Shown: positions 49,008 through 62,895, counted from the first letter of the stretch. The stretch is DNA of 64,000 bases from Prinia subflava (GCF_021018805.1 NC_086249.1:79882472-79946471), one strand, 5' to 3'. The notes: a model not told the origin generated them from the letters alone. Made by a program: numbers and translations.

Positions 49008-49980
49008 TGCTGGTAGCTTGACCCTTATGGAAAACAGGTGCCCACCAAAGCTGCTCTATCCCTCCCCTCTTCAGCTACAGAAGGGAGAGAAAATACAATG
49101 AAAATATCATGGATTGAGACAAGAGTAGAGAGAGATCACTCACCAGTTACCATCATGGGCAAAATAGTGTCAGCTTGGGAAAGTTAATTAAACTTGCTAC
49201 CAATCAAAGCAGTGCAGGGTAATGAGAAGTAAAACCAAATCTTAAAATACCTCCCTCTCATCCCTTCCTTCTTCCTGAACTCAACTTCACTCCCATATTT
49301 CTCTAGCTTCTTCTCCCTCCCATAGATAAGGGTCCTCCACAAACTTCTCCAATGTAAGTGTTTCCCATGGGCTGCATTTCTTCTTCCAGCATGAGTCCCT
49401 TCCACAGGGTGCAAAGGAACAAACTACTCCAGTGTAGGTACCCCATGGGGTGACACGACCTGACAACAAACCTGCTCTGGTGAAGTCCCCTCTCTCCACA
49501 GCTCCTGCCCGGACCCTGCTTCAGTGTGGGTTTCCCACAGGGTCATAGTATCCTTCAGGCCTCCACCTGCTCTGTTAGGGGGTCCTTCATGCCCTGCAGA
49601 GGGATCTCTGCTCCACCATGGACTTTCATGGGCTGCCTCACCATCATCGGCACCACGGGCTGCAGTGGAATCACTGGTGCAGCACCTGGAGCACTTCCTT
49701 CCCTTCCTCCCTCATTGACCTTGGTTTCTGCAGAGCTGGTGCTCTCACTGTTCTCCCTCCTCTCTCTGCAGTTGCTGTTGTGCTGTAACTCTCCCTCTTT
49801 TTAAGTTTGTTAGCCCAGAGGTGACACCACTGTTGACACTGGCCCGGTCCTGGCCAGCCGTGGGTCTCTCTTGGAGCCGGCTGGCACTGGCTCCACTGGA
49901 CATGGGGAAAGGGTCAAGTAACCTCACAGATGCCACCACTCCCAGCAGCAAACACTGACCAAGCAAACTCCATAAAAACA
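49008..49980 (-). mobile_element. LTR-like avian interspersed repeat, about 970 bp
   Basis: I recognise this as a copy of a repeat found many times in bird genomes. Anchors are CAGGTGCCCACCAAAGCTGC near 49036, GATCACTCACCAGTTACC near 49135, the antisense of a GATTGGTAGCAAGT segment near 49195, and TCTTGGAGCCGGCTGGCACT near 49870. The plus-strand copy starts TGCTGG and ends AAAACA, compatible with TG...CA LTR ends; no target-site duplication was found. On the minus strand it has a GATTGG box and an adenine-rich leader. About five degenerate units of roughly 40 bp occur at 49348-49550. I am confident it is an interspersed repeat, but less so of its class (endogenous retrovirus LTR or leader versus other). 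Confidence 0.65.
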
Positions 49981-51748
49981 TGTGGCACTTCTAATCTCAG
50001 GGTCCATGTACCAGGCAGGTCATCCTGCAAGCACCTAGATGGTGTCCTCAGATGTTGAGATCATAATTTTATTTTGCTGATAGCATTTTAGTTGTTTGAA
50101 TTAGCTCATTTCTGCCAAAGGTATACCATGGTTTTCAAATGGGGGAGGAAAGCTGATCATTACAGATAATTAGTTTTATCTGTATGAAGATAAAATTATA
50201 GTGGGAGTTATGTGAATTTTAACTGCCTTCTAGCTTCACCAAGGAAGACTACTATTGACTAGTATTGATTAAGTGGGGTGAAATCTTTTTTTAATTTTTT
50301 TTTTCTTTGAAGAGGAAAGCAAATTGATTCATTCATTGAATAACACATAGAGAAGTAACTGTTCCTAAACCACGTACTGCTCAGATATTGACACTTCCCA
50401 CTTCTTTCTGTGTTTGTCTCCTTTTGGTGGAAATACTTTCCCAAAGACAAGCACTAATAGGGAGAATTTTTGAAACTCACTCCTGATATTTATAAAACAA
50501 GCAGGCTATGTTCGGCTGTTCAGTGCCCTAATTAGACTTTGCAAACTCTTTCTCCTGACACAAGAAAAGTCACAGGGTTATTTGCACTGTGGTCCCAGGG
50601 AAAGACAATCAACTAAGACACTGACATGCCAAATCAGCAGATGCCAATTCAGGCTTATTGGTTTGAAAGGAAAAGTCGCTAAAGTCAATTTAAACAAACC
50701 TTAAGACCACATTGTTTGGGGGTTATTTGTTTCTGGGTAGTAAGCTCTTGTAATCCTCTGAGGTCTTCATTACATTAATTTTCAGTCTTCTAAAACTGGT
50801 CCCTTAATTGAGCAAATCTGGGTGTGGTGCTCTTGTTGCCTTACTGATGATTCTGATGTGGGAGCCCACAAGTAGATTGGGCCGAATGAGTTCAAAATAA
50901 TATTTGTCCAGCTTCCTAGTTTATCTGAAGAGATTCCACCTCAAAACTACCTCATATGTATAGAGTAGCAACCTGTAGATATTTTTGAGAGAAGACTTTT
51001 ACCCTTCCTAAATGATGCTTCTGATGCAGCCACATTAATGCTGTCAGGATTAACCCCAAATTACTCTTCCTGTGTCCCAGAATGTGATGCTTTTATTCTA
51101 GGATTTTTTTTTTCCAGGAAGTAATTTAGGATGGGCTGATCATTTCAAAATATTGTGATTTATTTTGTAATAAAGCCTTCACTGGGAAGACAATGCCATG
51201 CAATTTCTGTTCATTAACAATCCTATTTGTTTTTAATTTACAAGCAGGTATTGAGTTAGGAAAGAACCCTTCCAAGTCATCCCTATATTTTTAGTGAACT
51301 TTGAGTTTATTCCTTGACAGCTCAGCATGAAGAAGTACCTGTTTCTGCAGCTGAAAAGAAATGTGTGAACAGTTATATTAGAAAACTCTTAACAGACGGC
51401 TGGGGGTCACACTTGGGGATGAAAGTGTAAGGACATCTTTAGTGGGTAAAGTGCAGGAATGCTCAGGGAAGTGAAAATCCATATTCCACCTGAGACTGTC
51501 ACTAACTTCTTACTAATTCTGGGAGAACTGAGCCTGCATGGCTGTACAACCTGGATTTGAGGTAAGGTCTTTTGGATGTACACTTCTGTGTGCTTTGTTC
51601 AAAGGAAATTGTTTTTACAAGAGTTTATTCACTCCTGCATGCAGATGGATTTAAAAAACAAAAAACAAAAAACAAAACAACACTTTGTGCTTATCAATTA
51701 AATTAAAATCTTGATAAATATATAGTGCTTTTTTTTTTTTCTCCTATC
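49981..51748. other. No gene recognised; A-rich simple sequence near 51653-51681
   Basis: Unique sequence. A CAAAAAA-type run (about 51653-51681) and a T run (51729-51740) precede the next CR1 fragment. Confidence 0.6.
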
Positions 51749-52240
51749 AAATGCACCAGTTCTGGGCCTGTTACTATAAGAAAGAAATTGAGGGCCTGGA
51801 GCAAGTCCAGAAAAGGGCAGCAGAGCTGGGGAAGGATCTAGAGCACAAGTCCTGTGAGGAGCACCTGAGTGACCTGGGATTGTTTAGCCTGGAGAAAAGG
51901 AGAGAAGAAGGAGGCTCAGGGGGGACCTCAGCACTCTGTACACCTTCCTGAAAGGAAGTGATAGGTGGGGTCAGTCTCTTCTCCCAAGTAACAAGTGGTA
52001 AGACAAGAGGAAATGGCCCCAGGTTGTGCCAGGAAAGGTTTAGATTGGAAATTGTGATAGCATTCTTCACTAAAAGGTTGTTAAGTATTAGAACAGGCTG
52101 CCCAGGGGAGTGGTGGAGTCACCATCCCTGGTGGTATTTAAAAGACAAGTAGATTTAGTAGATTTAGCATTTAGCAACATGATATAGTGATGGGCTTGGC
52201 AAGGGTTAATGGCTGGGCTCTGTGATCAATTCTATGATTC
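51749..52240 (+). mobile_element. CR1 LINE 3' fragment, ORF2 C-terminus plus 3' UTR
   Basis: The first 150 bases stay in frame and read the CR1 ORF2 C-terminal signature: QFWACYYKKEIEGLEQVQKR, then EEHLSDLGLFSLEKRR. Frame is lost near 51905. The 3' UTR follows (GAACAGGCTGCCCAGGGGAG near 52091, GGGTTAATGGCTGGGCTCTG near 52203) and a single ATTCTATGATTC tail closes the copy near 52240. The preserved peptide suggests it is younger than the copy at 18.8-19.4 kb. It is 5'-truncated and cannot be active. Confidence 0.95.
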
Positions 52241-53433
52241 TGAGTCCCAGAGACTTGCAAGAATATGGAATTGTAGGAAGCTTTTCTCATACTGCGACAT
52301 TATAGTATCTCTCCATATTTGCTTTTGTCTGTCTCATAGTAATATCCACAGACCTCTTGCTGTTATACAGATTCTTAGAAAAGCATATGTTTCTCAGTAG
52401 TGGTAATGGAAGTGACAGTGACAGAACAAATTACAAAGGTAAAAGAAAACCCTGAACAGGAAGATTACGTTACTGGATTAGGTATATTATCTATGATCAT
52501 TAAAATAACTATAATTTATCCAGTGTGACAAAAACCAGACTAACTTGAAAGTAAAATATGATGACATGCAGAAAATGTGATTTTATGATGTCTTCTCTGT
52601 GACCTGAGTCAGTTTTGATAATTCCAGATAATTCCTGATGGGTGCTGAAATAACCCTAAAAGAGGTAGAAACTGAGGTTTTTTCTCACTGAGTTCTCTCA
52701 CAGCCACTTTATACCTATATTTCTATAAGTGATCAGTACGTTTTAGTATCCACCAAGAGACAGTTGATTTTTTTTGCTTTTGGAGAGTGAATATTAGCTG
52801 TATGCCTGATACCAGCAGAAAAAGAGAGTAGGACAAAGAATGGCACACAAATTTCCCTTTTGTTTCTCAAAGTATGGATCTGAATGAACAAACATTTGCA
52901 ACTTAGCCTGCATCCAAGCAGTTTTGCTTAGGGATTTCTCTCACTGAGGTACATGCAATATCATACTTACTTCCTTTTAAATTCTCCTTAAAACACATTT
53001 TCTCAAGAAAAAACTATGGATTACCCTTCAGGACCTCCAGCATCTGTTTTGCTTTAAATTTTGATTTTAAACTTTCTTTTCACGCCTTCTTCCTACCACA
53101 CCAAAGGAGCTGTTTTCTGCTCACCTCTTGCATGCATCCTCACAATTCTGAGACATGCTGTGTCTCCCATCAAACCTGCTGGGCAGTAATCAGCAAAAAC
53201 CAGCCCTCATACACTAGTGGGGTTCAGAGCACCACAAAACTCGGTTACTTTTGAAACTGGCTGCTAGACTCTTCTCTGAAGGTTGGAAGTTAGTTTTTTG
53301 CATTGGAAGTGCACAGGCTCTGTCTATCTTACTGTCCATCTCCGTGCTTGTGAGTTGGCATTTGTCTACAGAGTATGTTGGCCTTAGAATTGATTACTCA
53401 TTTCAGTGATTTCTTAGAGTCTTTACATTTAAA
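52241..53433. other. No gene recognised
   Basis: Unique AT-rich sequence between the CR1 copy and the polypyrimidine tract. Confidence 0.6.
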
Positions 53434-54373
<940 letters not shown>

Positions 54374-57300
54374 ATGGCTCAGTAACTCCTATCTCTCTCC
54401 CTGCTAGTGCCAACCATCAGAATTGCCCTTGGCATTCTCTTTCCTCTGCTCTGTGTGGGAATGCAGGCAGAGCCAGGCAGGAGCAAACCTCATGAAAGAG
54501 ATGAGAAGTGTAGGTGGAATTAAGGCAGCTTTCCCAAAGCATTGACCCAGAACCTCTGCTGATCTTCCCCTTCACTCCTCAAGCCTGTGCCTCCTGGGAT
54601 GGATCAAATGCATGGGTCTCCTCTTTTTTTCACATTCACCATTCAGCCAGTTTCTGTGCAAACTGTGTTTATAGCTGCTACTTTCTCCCAAAACATAACA
54701 GGAAAGTTAGAAGCCTCCACCTCTTCCCTCTTGTGTAATATCCCACTGGATCAGAATGCTTGCCCAGAAGTGACAGAATCAGGGCAGTTATCTTCTCTAC
54801 CTGAGAGCATCCATATTTGAAGAGTATTTCTGCCATTCTGTAGTTAGGTCTGCCATCAGTGAGAAGGGAAAACCACTTCCCAGGCCCTGCTTCGAAGCCC
54901 TCTTTTGTGTTTTGCATTGCAGAGATGCAGAGGCTGTGCCTTTCCCATGCCTGTAGCCCTGTGTGCTGGGTGCTGTGCAGATGGGTGGCATCCTACATCC
55001 CTGAGCAGCCTGGCAGCCTCCAGTTCCCTGGCACAGCACAGGATGTCCTGGGGCTCAGCCCTGCTTTGCAGCAATGCCTCTTTTGAGGTGCCCAAAACCT
55101 CCATAGGCAAAAAAAGGGAGCTGCAGAGGACCAGTCTGACCCCCTTTTGCACTGTTACCAAATGATCTGAACCACCAGAAGCTAATTCTTGCTATTGGGT
55201 GAAGTTATCACAAACCTATTGGTCAAGTGGAGCCAACTAACTTCCAGATTTGACAGTAGCATTGCTGTGTTATCTGCACCCTGGATGTCTTGTGAGACTA
55301 TGACATGGATGGAATATTGCCTCTCCTCATTCCTCAGCTGTTTTCCTTTTGGGAATATATATGATTTCTCTGCCTCCTTCACCATGCCTGCAATTTCTCA
55401 GCAATCATTTCTGGGACAAATTGATGTTCTTTTTCCTGGTTTTGTATATTTGGTTTTTTGTTTGGGTTTTGTGTTGTTTATCCTCACTTAAAAAGGTTTC
55501 TTCTTTCCAGCAGACCAGAGTGAGGACTTTTAGCCATTCCTGTTGAAAGGGAAATGGAGTGAAAAAAGCGAAGAGGCTTTCTCACACACCTTCAATAATG
55601 AAATATCAACAAAGAACTCTGGATGCAAAAAACATTGAATAAAAGGATCACTTTCAAAGGCACAAAACATAGCCTATTGAAGGCTTTAGTTAAGCACTTA
55701 TCCATAAAAAGAAGTAATCTTCTTTGCTCTGAAAGATCACAGCCTCCCTCTGTAAAGGAAGGGCCTGGCCCAAGGTACGTTGCTGTGACAAGCAATAGTG
55801 GTGGAAATGAGTGATTATTTTAACATCATCTCCCAATACAATCTGCATCTACCTCTGGCTTTCTACTTGCATTTCACGAGAAAAATGATTCTATGCTGTG
55901 TCTGTGAGTGAAAGGCTTATGTTTCATAAAATACATCTAGTCACTGCTGCCAGCAGAAATAATAAAGGTGGCAGGCTTTCCCATATGAACACATACTCCT
56001 GTCATGTTTTTATAATCATTACTTTATTTAAAATGGAAAAATCCTCCTCCTCCCATTCAGCATGTCTGCAGGACCAGATGCTTGTATTAAAAGCTGCATT
56101 ACTCATTTAGTTTTTTTCCTCATCTCTTCTAACATGAAATCTACAGAACTATGAATTTAGAAAAATAAAATGCTGTAATAATTGAAAAAAACACCCTTTT
56201 ATACTTCTCATTAAAAACCATATTGGACCCCTGCATTCACAGTCCACTCTGAGCTCAGGAAGAAAGGACTCCTGCATGAGGCCACACAGCCATGGGGAAG
56301 CAGCTTCTTAAGCTGAAGCTTGGATGGAGGAGTCAGTTCATGATGGATCCCTAATGTCACTGTGCCTAATTTTTCCATGATGGTTTTCCTGTCCAGATAC
56401 ACATGGGAGAGGTTCCTCTAGGCAGAAGTATTGCAATCCTGCCCTTGCCCTACATGCCCTTTCCTGATCATCACAGGCAATCTCTGCTCTTTTTTCTCTT
56501 CTGCTTCTTCTAGAGCAGAGTCAAAGCCAGCTGTATTGGTGGAGGAATTGCCATGGCTTTGGGGAGCTCAGGTCTGCCTCTGCACAGCTGAAAGTAGAAT
56601 TCTCTGCCATGACTTCTGTTATTATTGTTGTTATGAAACACGGGTTATTTGGTTTATTTTTCTGGCAAAGGTCTGCTGAAGTGGCAAATGTCTGCCATTC
56701 AGTCCTAATTTCTATGGTCCACAGACGCCCTTGCTGCATGACCTAGTACTTTTTAGTCTTTCTTTCATTACTTTTTAATTTTCTTGTTAGGCCCAGGGTG
56801 GAGGTGTAATGAAATATTCTCCTGTGATGGAAGCTGTTCCTGCAGGAAGGCTAACTTCTTTCTTAGAAGAAGAAGGAGGGTTTTGCTGGTCATTGAAAAA
56901 TAGATTGGAAGGGGGGTTTGTAATGAGAGCAAGGTGCTCCCCATCTCCATTCCATGAAGCTTTATGTGTGTGCATGAGAGAGGCTGAGATGAGCTCCCTC
57001 CTCTGTGCAGGTACAACAGAGAGCAGCAGGAGATTTTTCCAGCCCAGATTTTTCCTTGGCTGAAATGGGCTCTGCCATAGCATTAGCAAGGTGGAACAAG
57101 TTTTGACCTCTCCTGTCTCCTTCAGCATCACCCACTGCTCTCAGACTGCAGAGAAACCAGGAAAAAAGACAGAGCCATGGAGAGGCAGGGATGGAAGAGC
57201 AGGGCTTTCCAGCAAGGTTCTGTTCCTACCCATCCTTGGACTAAAATCATTCACAGGGAGATGCATAATCTTGTACATTTACTTAGCCATTAAGTATTTT

Positions 57301-57698
57301 CCAGAAATCAGTCCTGATTAAAAAATACAAAGAACTTCTTGTATTAAGTGCTAAAGAAATACTTTATTACTGCTGACATTCAGATAATTGAAACCATTCG
57401 GAATGTACAACATATATTTAATAAAAGCACCACAGCTCACATGAAATATCTCCTGTTCCCCACACATGATGCCTGGTACTTGAGATGACCATGTGGTGGT
57501 TTCAAAAGCATGTCTCTGTCTTTTCTTATCATGAGAATACCTGAAAACAGAATTTTTTCTTTGTAATGAACAGAGTCAGATTGCTTCTTGGCTGCCTATA
57601 TTTCCTACTAATACATAAATAGGCTTGAGTCTAGAAAGTTTATCTGCACTCAGAATCCTACATCTTGATCAGTTCCACTGTGTTTTAAAACTGTCAAC
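54374..57698. other. No gene recognised
   Basis: Unique sequence with a GC-richer patch at about 54890-55080. Several overlapping open frames on both strands (54797-55165, 56768-57131) show no domain, so I do not call them. Confidence 0.55.
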
Positions 57699-57927
57699 AT
57701 TTTTACTTGTTTTGTGCAAAATGGCCTAAGATTTTACTCAGCTGGCTCCTGCTAGGGTACAGTTCTATTTCTGATATTCAGACTGCTCTGTCATATCACT
57801 TTCAAAGCAAAAAGGAAAAAAAAGGTTGCTCCCTTGACAAGGAAGTACAAAGCAGTATGAAATAAATAAGACAAGATTTTGATTTGCTAAGGTACAAGGA
57901 AATCAAATCTCAGTGTCTGTCTGTCTG
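57699..57927. repeat. Direct repeat copy A (partner at 61932-62168)
   Basis: This 229-bp sequence recurs in the same orientation 4.2 kb downstream with about six substitutions and one 8-base indel. Homology begins at ATTTTTACTTG and ends in the CTGTCTGTCTG run. Sequence outside those limits is unrelated. It has no CR1 tail, no poly(A) end and no TG...CA ends, so I cannot assign it to a transposon family. Confidence 0.95.
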
Positions 57928-60900
57928 CCTATATATCCAATCACCTCACTCTCATTGTTCTCATGCACTTGGATTTTACTTTGTAAAACAAAACACAGAT
58001 CAGTGTTACAAAATTAAATATTAGAAAATAAATATAAGGAACTTAGATAAAGGGAATGCTATACAGTTTGAGCTGAAAACAAAAAGGCAGATGAAAAACT
58101 GTAAGGTTAAGTGCAAAAAATGTATCTAAAATAATTTCAAAGGAGATGTTTAAAAATTGCCATGACAGCAGCCTTTCAATTGTGTGCTGAAGAAACCGAA
58201 AAGTTACTAATGATGCTCCTGATACTTCTGTTCCCATAGTCTAGAGCTCTGGCTTAAGCTTCAAAGGGAATGATGCTCACACCTTCTGTTTGCAATATAA
58301 ATTCTCTTCATGCTCCGTCTACGAAACAACAGGTAGCTATGCTCTTTCATGTGTACCAGAAGATATGCAAAGGAAAACTTCCTACTGAGATGAACTCAGC
58401 TCAGAGTCCTCTGCCCAGGCCATGGAGGCTCTTTTCTGTGTCTCTGTGCAGCTGCTGTTACAAAGCTGCTTTGTGTCAGAGCACGCTGCTGTGCTCTCAG
58501 CAAGCTGGTGTGAATGGCTGAATCTCCCCGACGTCAGTGGAGATTCAACCATTTATCCCAGCACAGGAGCTGAACTAACAAATTCATTCCTCTCCAAGGT
58601 GGATCTAGGGTGTCTGGCCCAATCAAATCTGCACCAAACTTCAGCTCCCTCATCACAGCAATCATAGAGGTGAAAATATTAATATATTACCCAGCTATTT
58701 GGTACATAGTGTCTGAGGGCTGGGAACCAGCAAGGGTGGCAGTGTAATGTAGGTAACAACATCTGGCCTGAACTCAAAGCTGGCTCAGGGGTGCTGAGTC
58801 TGTGCCTGCCTTCAACTGCTCGGTGACCCCCAGGTTGTGGTGGCCCCTGTGAGAGCATTTGGCCACAGGTAATGGTTCTGTATGCCTATTTCATACTTGA
58901 AAGGCCATATTTATGCTATACTAGAGATAAAGTAAGGAGTGATACCTGTGAAAAACATATTTTCGCCAAATTTCTGTTATTCCATGAGAAAAATTACTGT
59001 AAAATTGCAGGATTTTTGGAAAATTGTCTCTTACTCAAAAAACCTTTGAATATTTTTTCTTCACAGTTTTGTGTGAGATGTTTTCATGGAAAGTTTCAAA
59101 GCAGATAGTCATGTTTTCTGGCTGTATTTTTATTCTACTTTGGCAATTATTGATCATATGGTCTAGCTTACAATTTTCTGATTCTCTTGCATTAAGAACA
59201 GGAGGTGAAACCATGCTGACTTTGTTTTCCACAAGAGTATTTTATATTGTGAACCTTTCCACTAGATAACCAGGTGGTAATTAACTCATCCATCTTTAAT
59301 AGCTCAAGCAAAATTGGGACATGACTGCTGTGATTCACAATTAACTATGTATTTCCTTTTCATTATCAAGGCACACTGTGCTAGGTGAGGATTTGATCTG
59401 TCAAATTTATAGCATACGCCTTTCCTTGGTCTGGAGGTACCTGCATCTTCCTGTATGTATGTATGTGTGTTCTGCCCATTCCAATAATTTTAGCACCCTC
59501 CTTGTCTTGATCTGACAAGGCTGCCTTTACCTGAGAGTGCTTTCAGTAGCCTCTTTCTTCTTTGTTGTCCTCACACTGAGTACCAAGAGCAACTTTTCAC
59601 TGAGTACCAAGGGTAACTTATCACTGAACATGAGGGAACACCTCTCACGACACACAGAGGAGTAATTGCTGCACCCGGATTTGTTGCATTGTCAGGAGAG
59701 GAGAGAAATCCTTCATTTTCAGACAGTTATAGATATCAAAGGATGCACAGACAGGTGCAGAGGAAGTAGATGTAACATCAGATGTCTACCTTTCTGCAAA
59801 AATGTCCCAGAAATGCCAAAAACTGTAGGGTGTAGGCACACATTGCAAAGAAACCCGTGGTTACATATGACTATGAATAACAAACTGCTTGGGACTATGG
59901 TTCCTGTTGAGTTCAGAGGCTGGAAAGTGCAACTTCTTTGCTAAACTGCTGCTACAGGAGACCTTTCAGGTCTTCAGCAGGGGTTCCATGCAAAGCACGA
60001 GGTATTTCAGATTGATCTTGTGTGACAAGGTGGCTGTGGGAGCTGAGAGATGCAGGTGTGCACTGCTTCCCTGGGATGCTCCAGACTTTCACATCTCTGC
60101 TAGAAACAGTGATCCATTGTATTTTTGTTTCTGGTTCTGAGCACACTGAAGACAAGCCACTGTGCACACACTAAAACGCACTAGAATGAACCTGGACCCT
60201 TCGGCACGTTATTGGTGCAAGCTGACAGTGTGAAGTTTGGAGACCTTTTTCTCTTTTATTCAAATATAATAAATGTTGAATACAACCTCCATCAGTGGCG
60301 AATGAAAAAGGTCTACAGCAGCAGAACTAACAGCCCATGACACTCATGTGGGAGATAGGAAGCCTACATCCAAATCTGTGGTCTAAGTCAGGCAGAATTG
60401 CAAGAGATCCCACATATTCACTGATGGTTTAGACTATCAGGTTACTGTGGAGCATCTCCTGTTTCCAAACAGAACCTTTCCAGATCCTTATGGTAATGCC
60501 AAGACACGTGCACCCAACATAAGAATGCAACATGCATGCACACACAGGTCTGATGGTGTTAAAGATGACATAAAATGTGGAAGACAAGCATTCAGCATCT
60601 GTCAATCACTCAGAATTCTTAATTTGAGCAGTAACATCAGGTTTCATAAAAGGCAGGCTGTTGACTGTGTAGAATGGAGGTTATAGGATCTTCCTTGGCC
60701 TAAATCATAGCATGCCAGCAAGGAAGGGTTTGCTCACAGTCATAGAACACTGAATACACTGGATGATGAAATTAAAAGGTGTTACTTCTTCTCATGTTCT
60801 TGGTCTTCAGACTCCAAATGCATGGTTTACATACCAAAAAAAAAATACTTTCACATCCAACTGATGTGACTAATTTCCTATCATAATTAATATTTTACTG

Positions 60901-61370
60901 TACATTATATTTTCTTGGAATAGATGTATATTTAATCCCTTCTTTTGCAGAGCTTGAATTTTTACTTTCTTCCCTTTTCATCCTTGCAAGAATATAGTTG
61001 GCTGTTTCTGATTTCTCCTCATCCTACTTCATAGATAAAAGGACCAATTTTTGGAGATAGTGTACTGCCTAGAAAATATTTTTTGTGTCAATAAATTGCT
61101 TGTTGCTTCTCAAAGAACTGTAGCTCTTACTGACCTCTCGCTCCTAGTGTGCTTGAAACATTTATTGGTTTTCTCACCATTCCCCCATTCTGTGATTTCT
61201 AGGATTTTCCACTTGACTTCTCATGTGCTTTCTTCATTTTATTCTTACCATCTTTGTAGTCTATGGCCAGACATTGCTGCAGTTGTGGCCAGCAGATGAG
61301 GTCACCAGCTACATATCTATATTTGGCAGAACTGATATCTATGTCTCTATTTTTGCTATGGTAATATCAG
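57928..61370. other. No gene recognised; small 24-bp tandem repeat inside
   Basis: This interval lies between the two direct-repeat copies. It holds a 24-bp repeat beginning CACTGAGTACCAAG, present as two good copies and one degraded copy (59574-59645), and a short TATG run at about 59455-59470. No genes are recognisable. Confidence 0.6.
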
Positions 61371-61430
61371 TCAGAGACCAGAGCTCCAAAGTGTTGTCAC
61401 AACTTCATTTCCAGTCCTTGCCCTGAGCAG
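61371..61430 (+). other. Candidate 60-nt exon (weak)
   Basis: The acceptor GGTAATATCAG is preceded by a partly interrupted pyrimidine tract and a CTGAT branch-like site near 61333. The donor is GAGCAG followed by GTGAGG at 61431. Phase 0 is open for exactly 20 codons, starting SETRAPKCCHN. The acceptor is mediocre and the peptide is unrecognised. Confidence 0.15.
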
Positions 61431-61931
61431 GTGAGGGCTGAATAGGCAAAGAGTGGCACCATATGCACAAAATTTAACTTTGCTTTTCTTTTCTTTACTG
61501 GAGTGATTTTTCAGCCTAAGCACGAAGGAAAGTCAGATAAATATTTATCAACTTGATTCTTATCTGAAGTAAAACATATGCTTGTGTGTTCATTATCAGG
61601 AGCACAGTAACATAAATAGCATGAAGGCACACACATACTAGAGATCCAGCTCAGGAAGTGTTTGATTTCATATATTTATGGGAAAGTGCTATTGGATTTT
61701 GGCAAATACGGCATATCTTAAATCCTAACTGTACTTTTATGTAAAGCTGCAAAACTAGAAACTCTGTGTTACCCACTCTAAACTCTGTGTTAACTGCTCT
61801 GAAGGACAATGAATACAAATATTCACACAAGGATCAACCTTCAGGAGGAAGAAAATGCACATAACTATATCAGATATTTTAAATAAGTCTCACGGGTTTT
61901 TTATTTGGCCTGCATTAAAGAGAATCTAAAA
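61431..61931. other. No gene recognised
   Basis: Unique sequence with a 21-bp imperfect tandem duplication of AAACTCTGTGTTA at about 61759-61800. Confidence 0.6.
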
Positions 61932-62168
61932 ATTTTTACTTGTTTTGTGCAAAATGGTCTAAGATTTTACTCAGCTGGCACCTGCTAGGGTACAGTTCTA
62001 TTTCTGATATTCAAACTGCTCTGTCATATCACCTTCAAAGCAAAAAGGAAAAAAAAGGTTGCTCCCTTGACCAGGAAGTACAAAGCAGTATGAAATAAAT
62101 AAGACAAGTTAACCAGATTTTGATTTGCTAAGGTATAAGGAAATCAAATCTCAGTGTCTGTCTGTCTG
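61932..62168. repeat. Direct repeat copy B (partner at 57699-57927)
   Basis: This 237-bp copy differs from the upstream partner by about six substitutions and by eight extra bases (TTAACCAG) after AAATAAGACAAG. Allowing for the indel, identity is about 97%, so the duplication is evolutionarily recent compared with the CR1 copies. Confidence 0.95.
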
Positions 62169-62811
62169 AGTAATTTATTGAGTAAAAGTAATTTTGCAGA
62201 AGTGCCTCAAATGACAAAGTATTTTGTTGCTAATGATTTCAGTAGTATAATATTTGTTGTAAGAAATTCATTAGCACTGCCTTTTCATATCTTATCATAA
62301 ACTTTCTGACAATGAAATAGCTGAATGTTACTCTTGCAAAGCAAAAAATGAAGAGAATTGGTCAAAGATTATCACAATGTTAAAGCTAAAGAGATACAAA
62401 AAACCTCTGGTTTAATATGAGGAAATTACATACGTTTTGCTTGTTTTAGTATTCCTCTCTGGAATTCTTTGACATGCATAAGAGCCAAACATTGCCAAAG
62501 CCAACAAGACTGGCAAGAACAATGTCCACATTTAGAGAAATTTGTGGAAAATACAGGTAGTTTTGAAAATCCTGATAAAACTGACCCGGAGGCCAGCACC
62601 CACTCCTTGGTTTTTCTGCCAGGATCCTGGGAGACTCCATTCATTTCTGCGATATTTTCCAAGTCTGGAGGAGACAACAAAACCAAGTTCACTCTCTGCT
62701 AGACTCAGTCCTGTGTGTGCTGCTGCTGTAATCTGGCAGACACCTCCACCAGCAGGTTTTTCACACTAAAAGGCCCCACTGCATTTCCTATTCACTACAT
62801 TGTGGTCTTAG
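62169..62811. other. No gene recognised
   Basis: Unique AT-rich sequence. Both strands are open at about 62430-62700 without a recognisable domain. Confidence 0.55.
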
Positions 62812-62895
62812 TAAGTGAAGAGCAGGGTTACAAGCCACCCACTTACCCTTCTCCTCTGAGTCCTGTGAAGTCAAGATGCCCTGTACCATTTGAAA
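62812..62895 (+). other. Candidate 84-nt exon (weak)
   Basis: A pyrimidine-rich stretch ends in GGTCTTAG at 62811, and the segment ends TTTGAAAG before a GTAACT donor. Its length is a multiple of three. Only the frame starting at the third base is open, and it reads SEEQGYKPPTYPSPLSPVK and onward, a proline-rich, protein-like composition. The donor is sub-consensus and the peptide is unrecognised. Confidence 0.2.
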
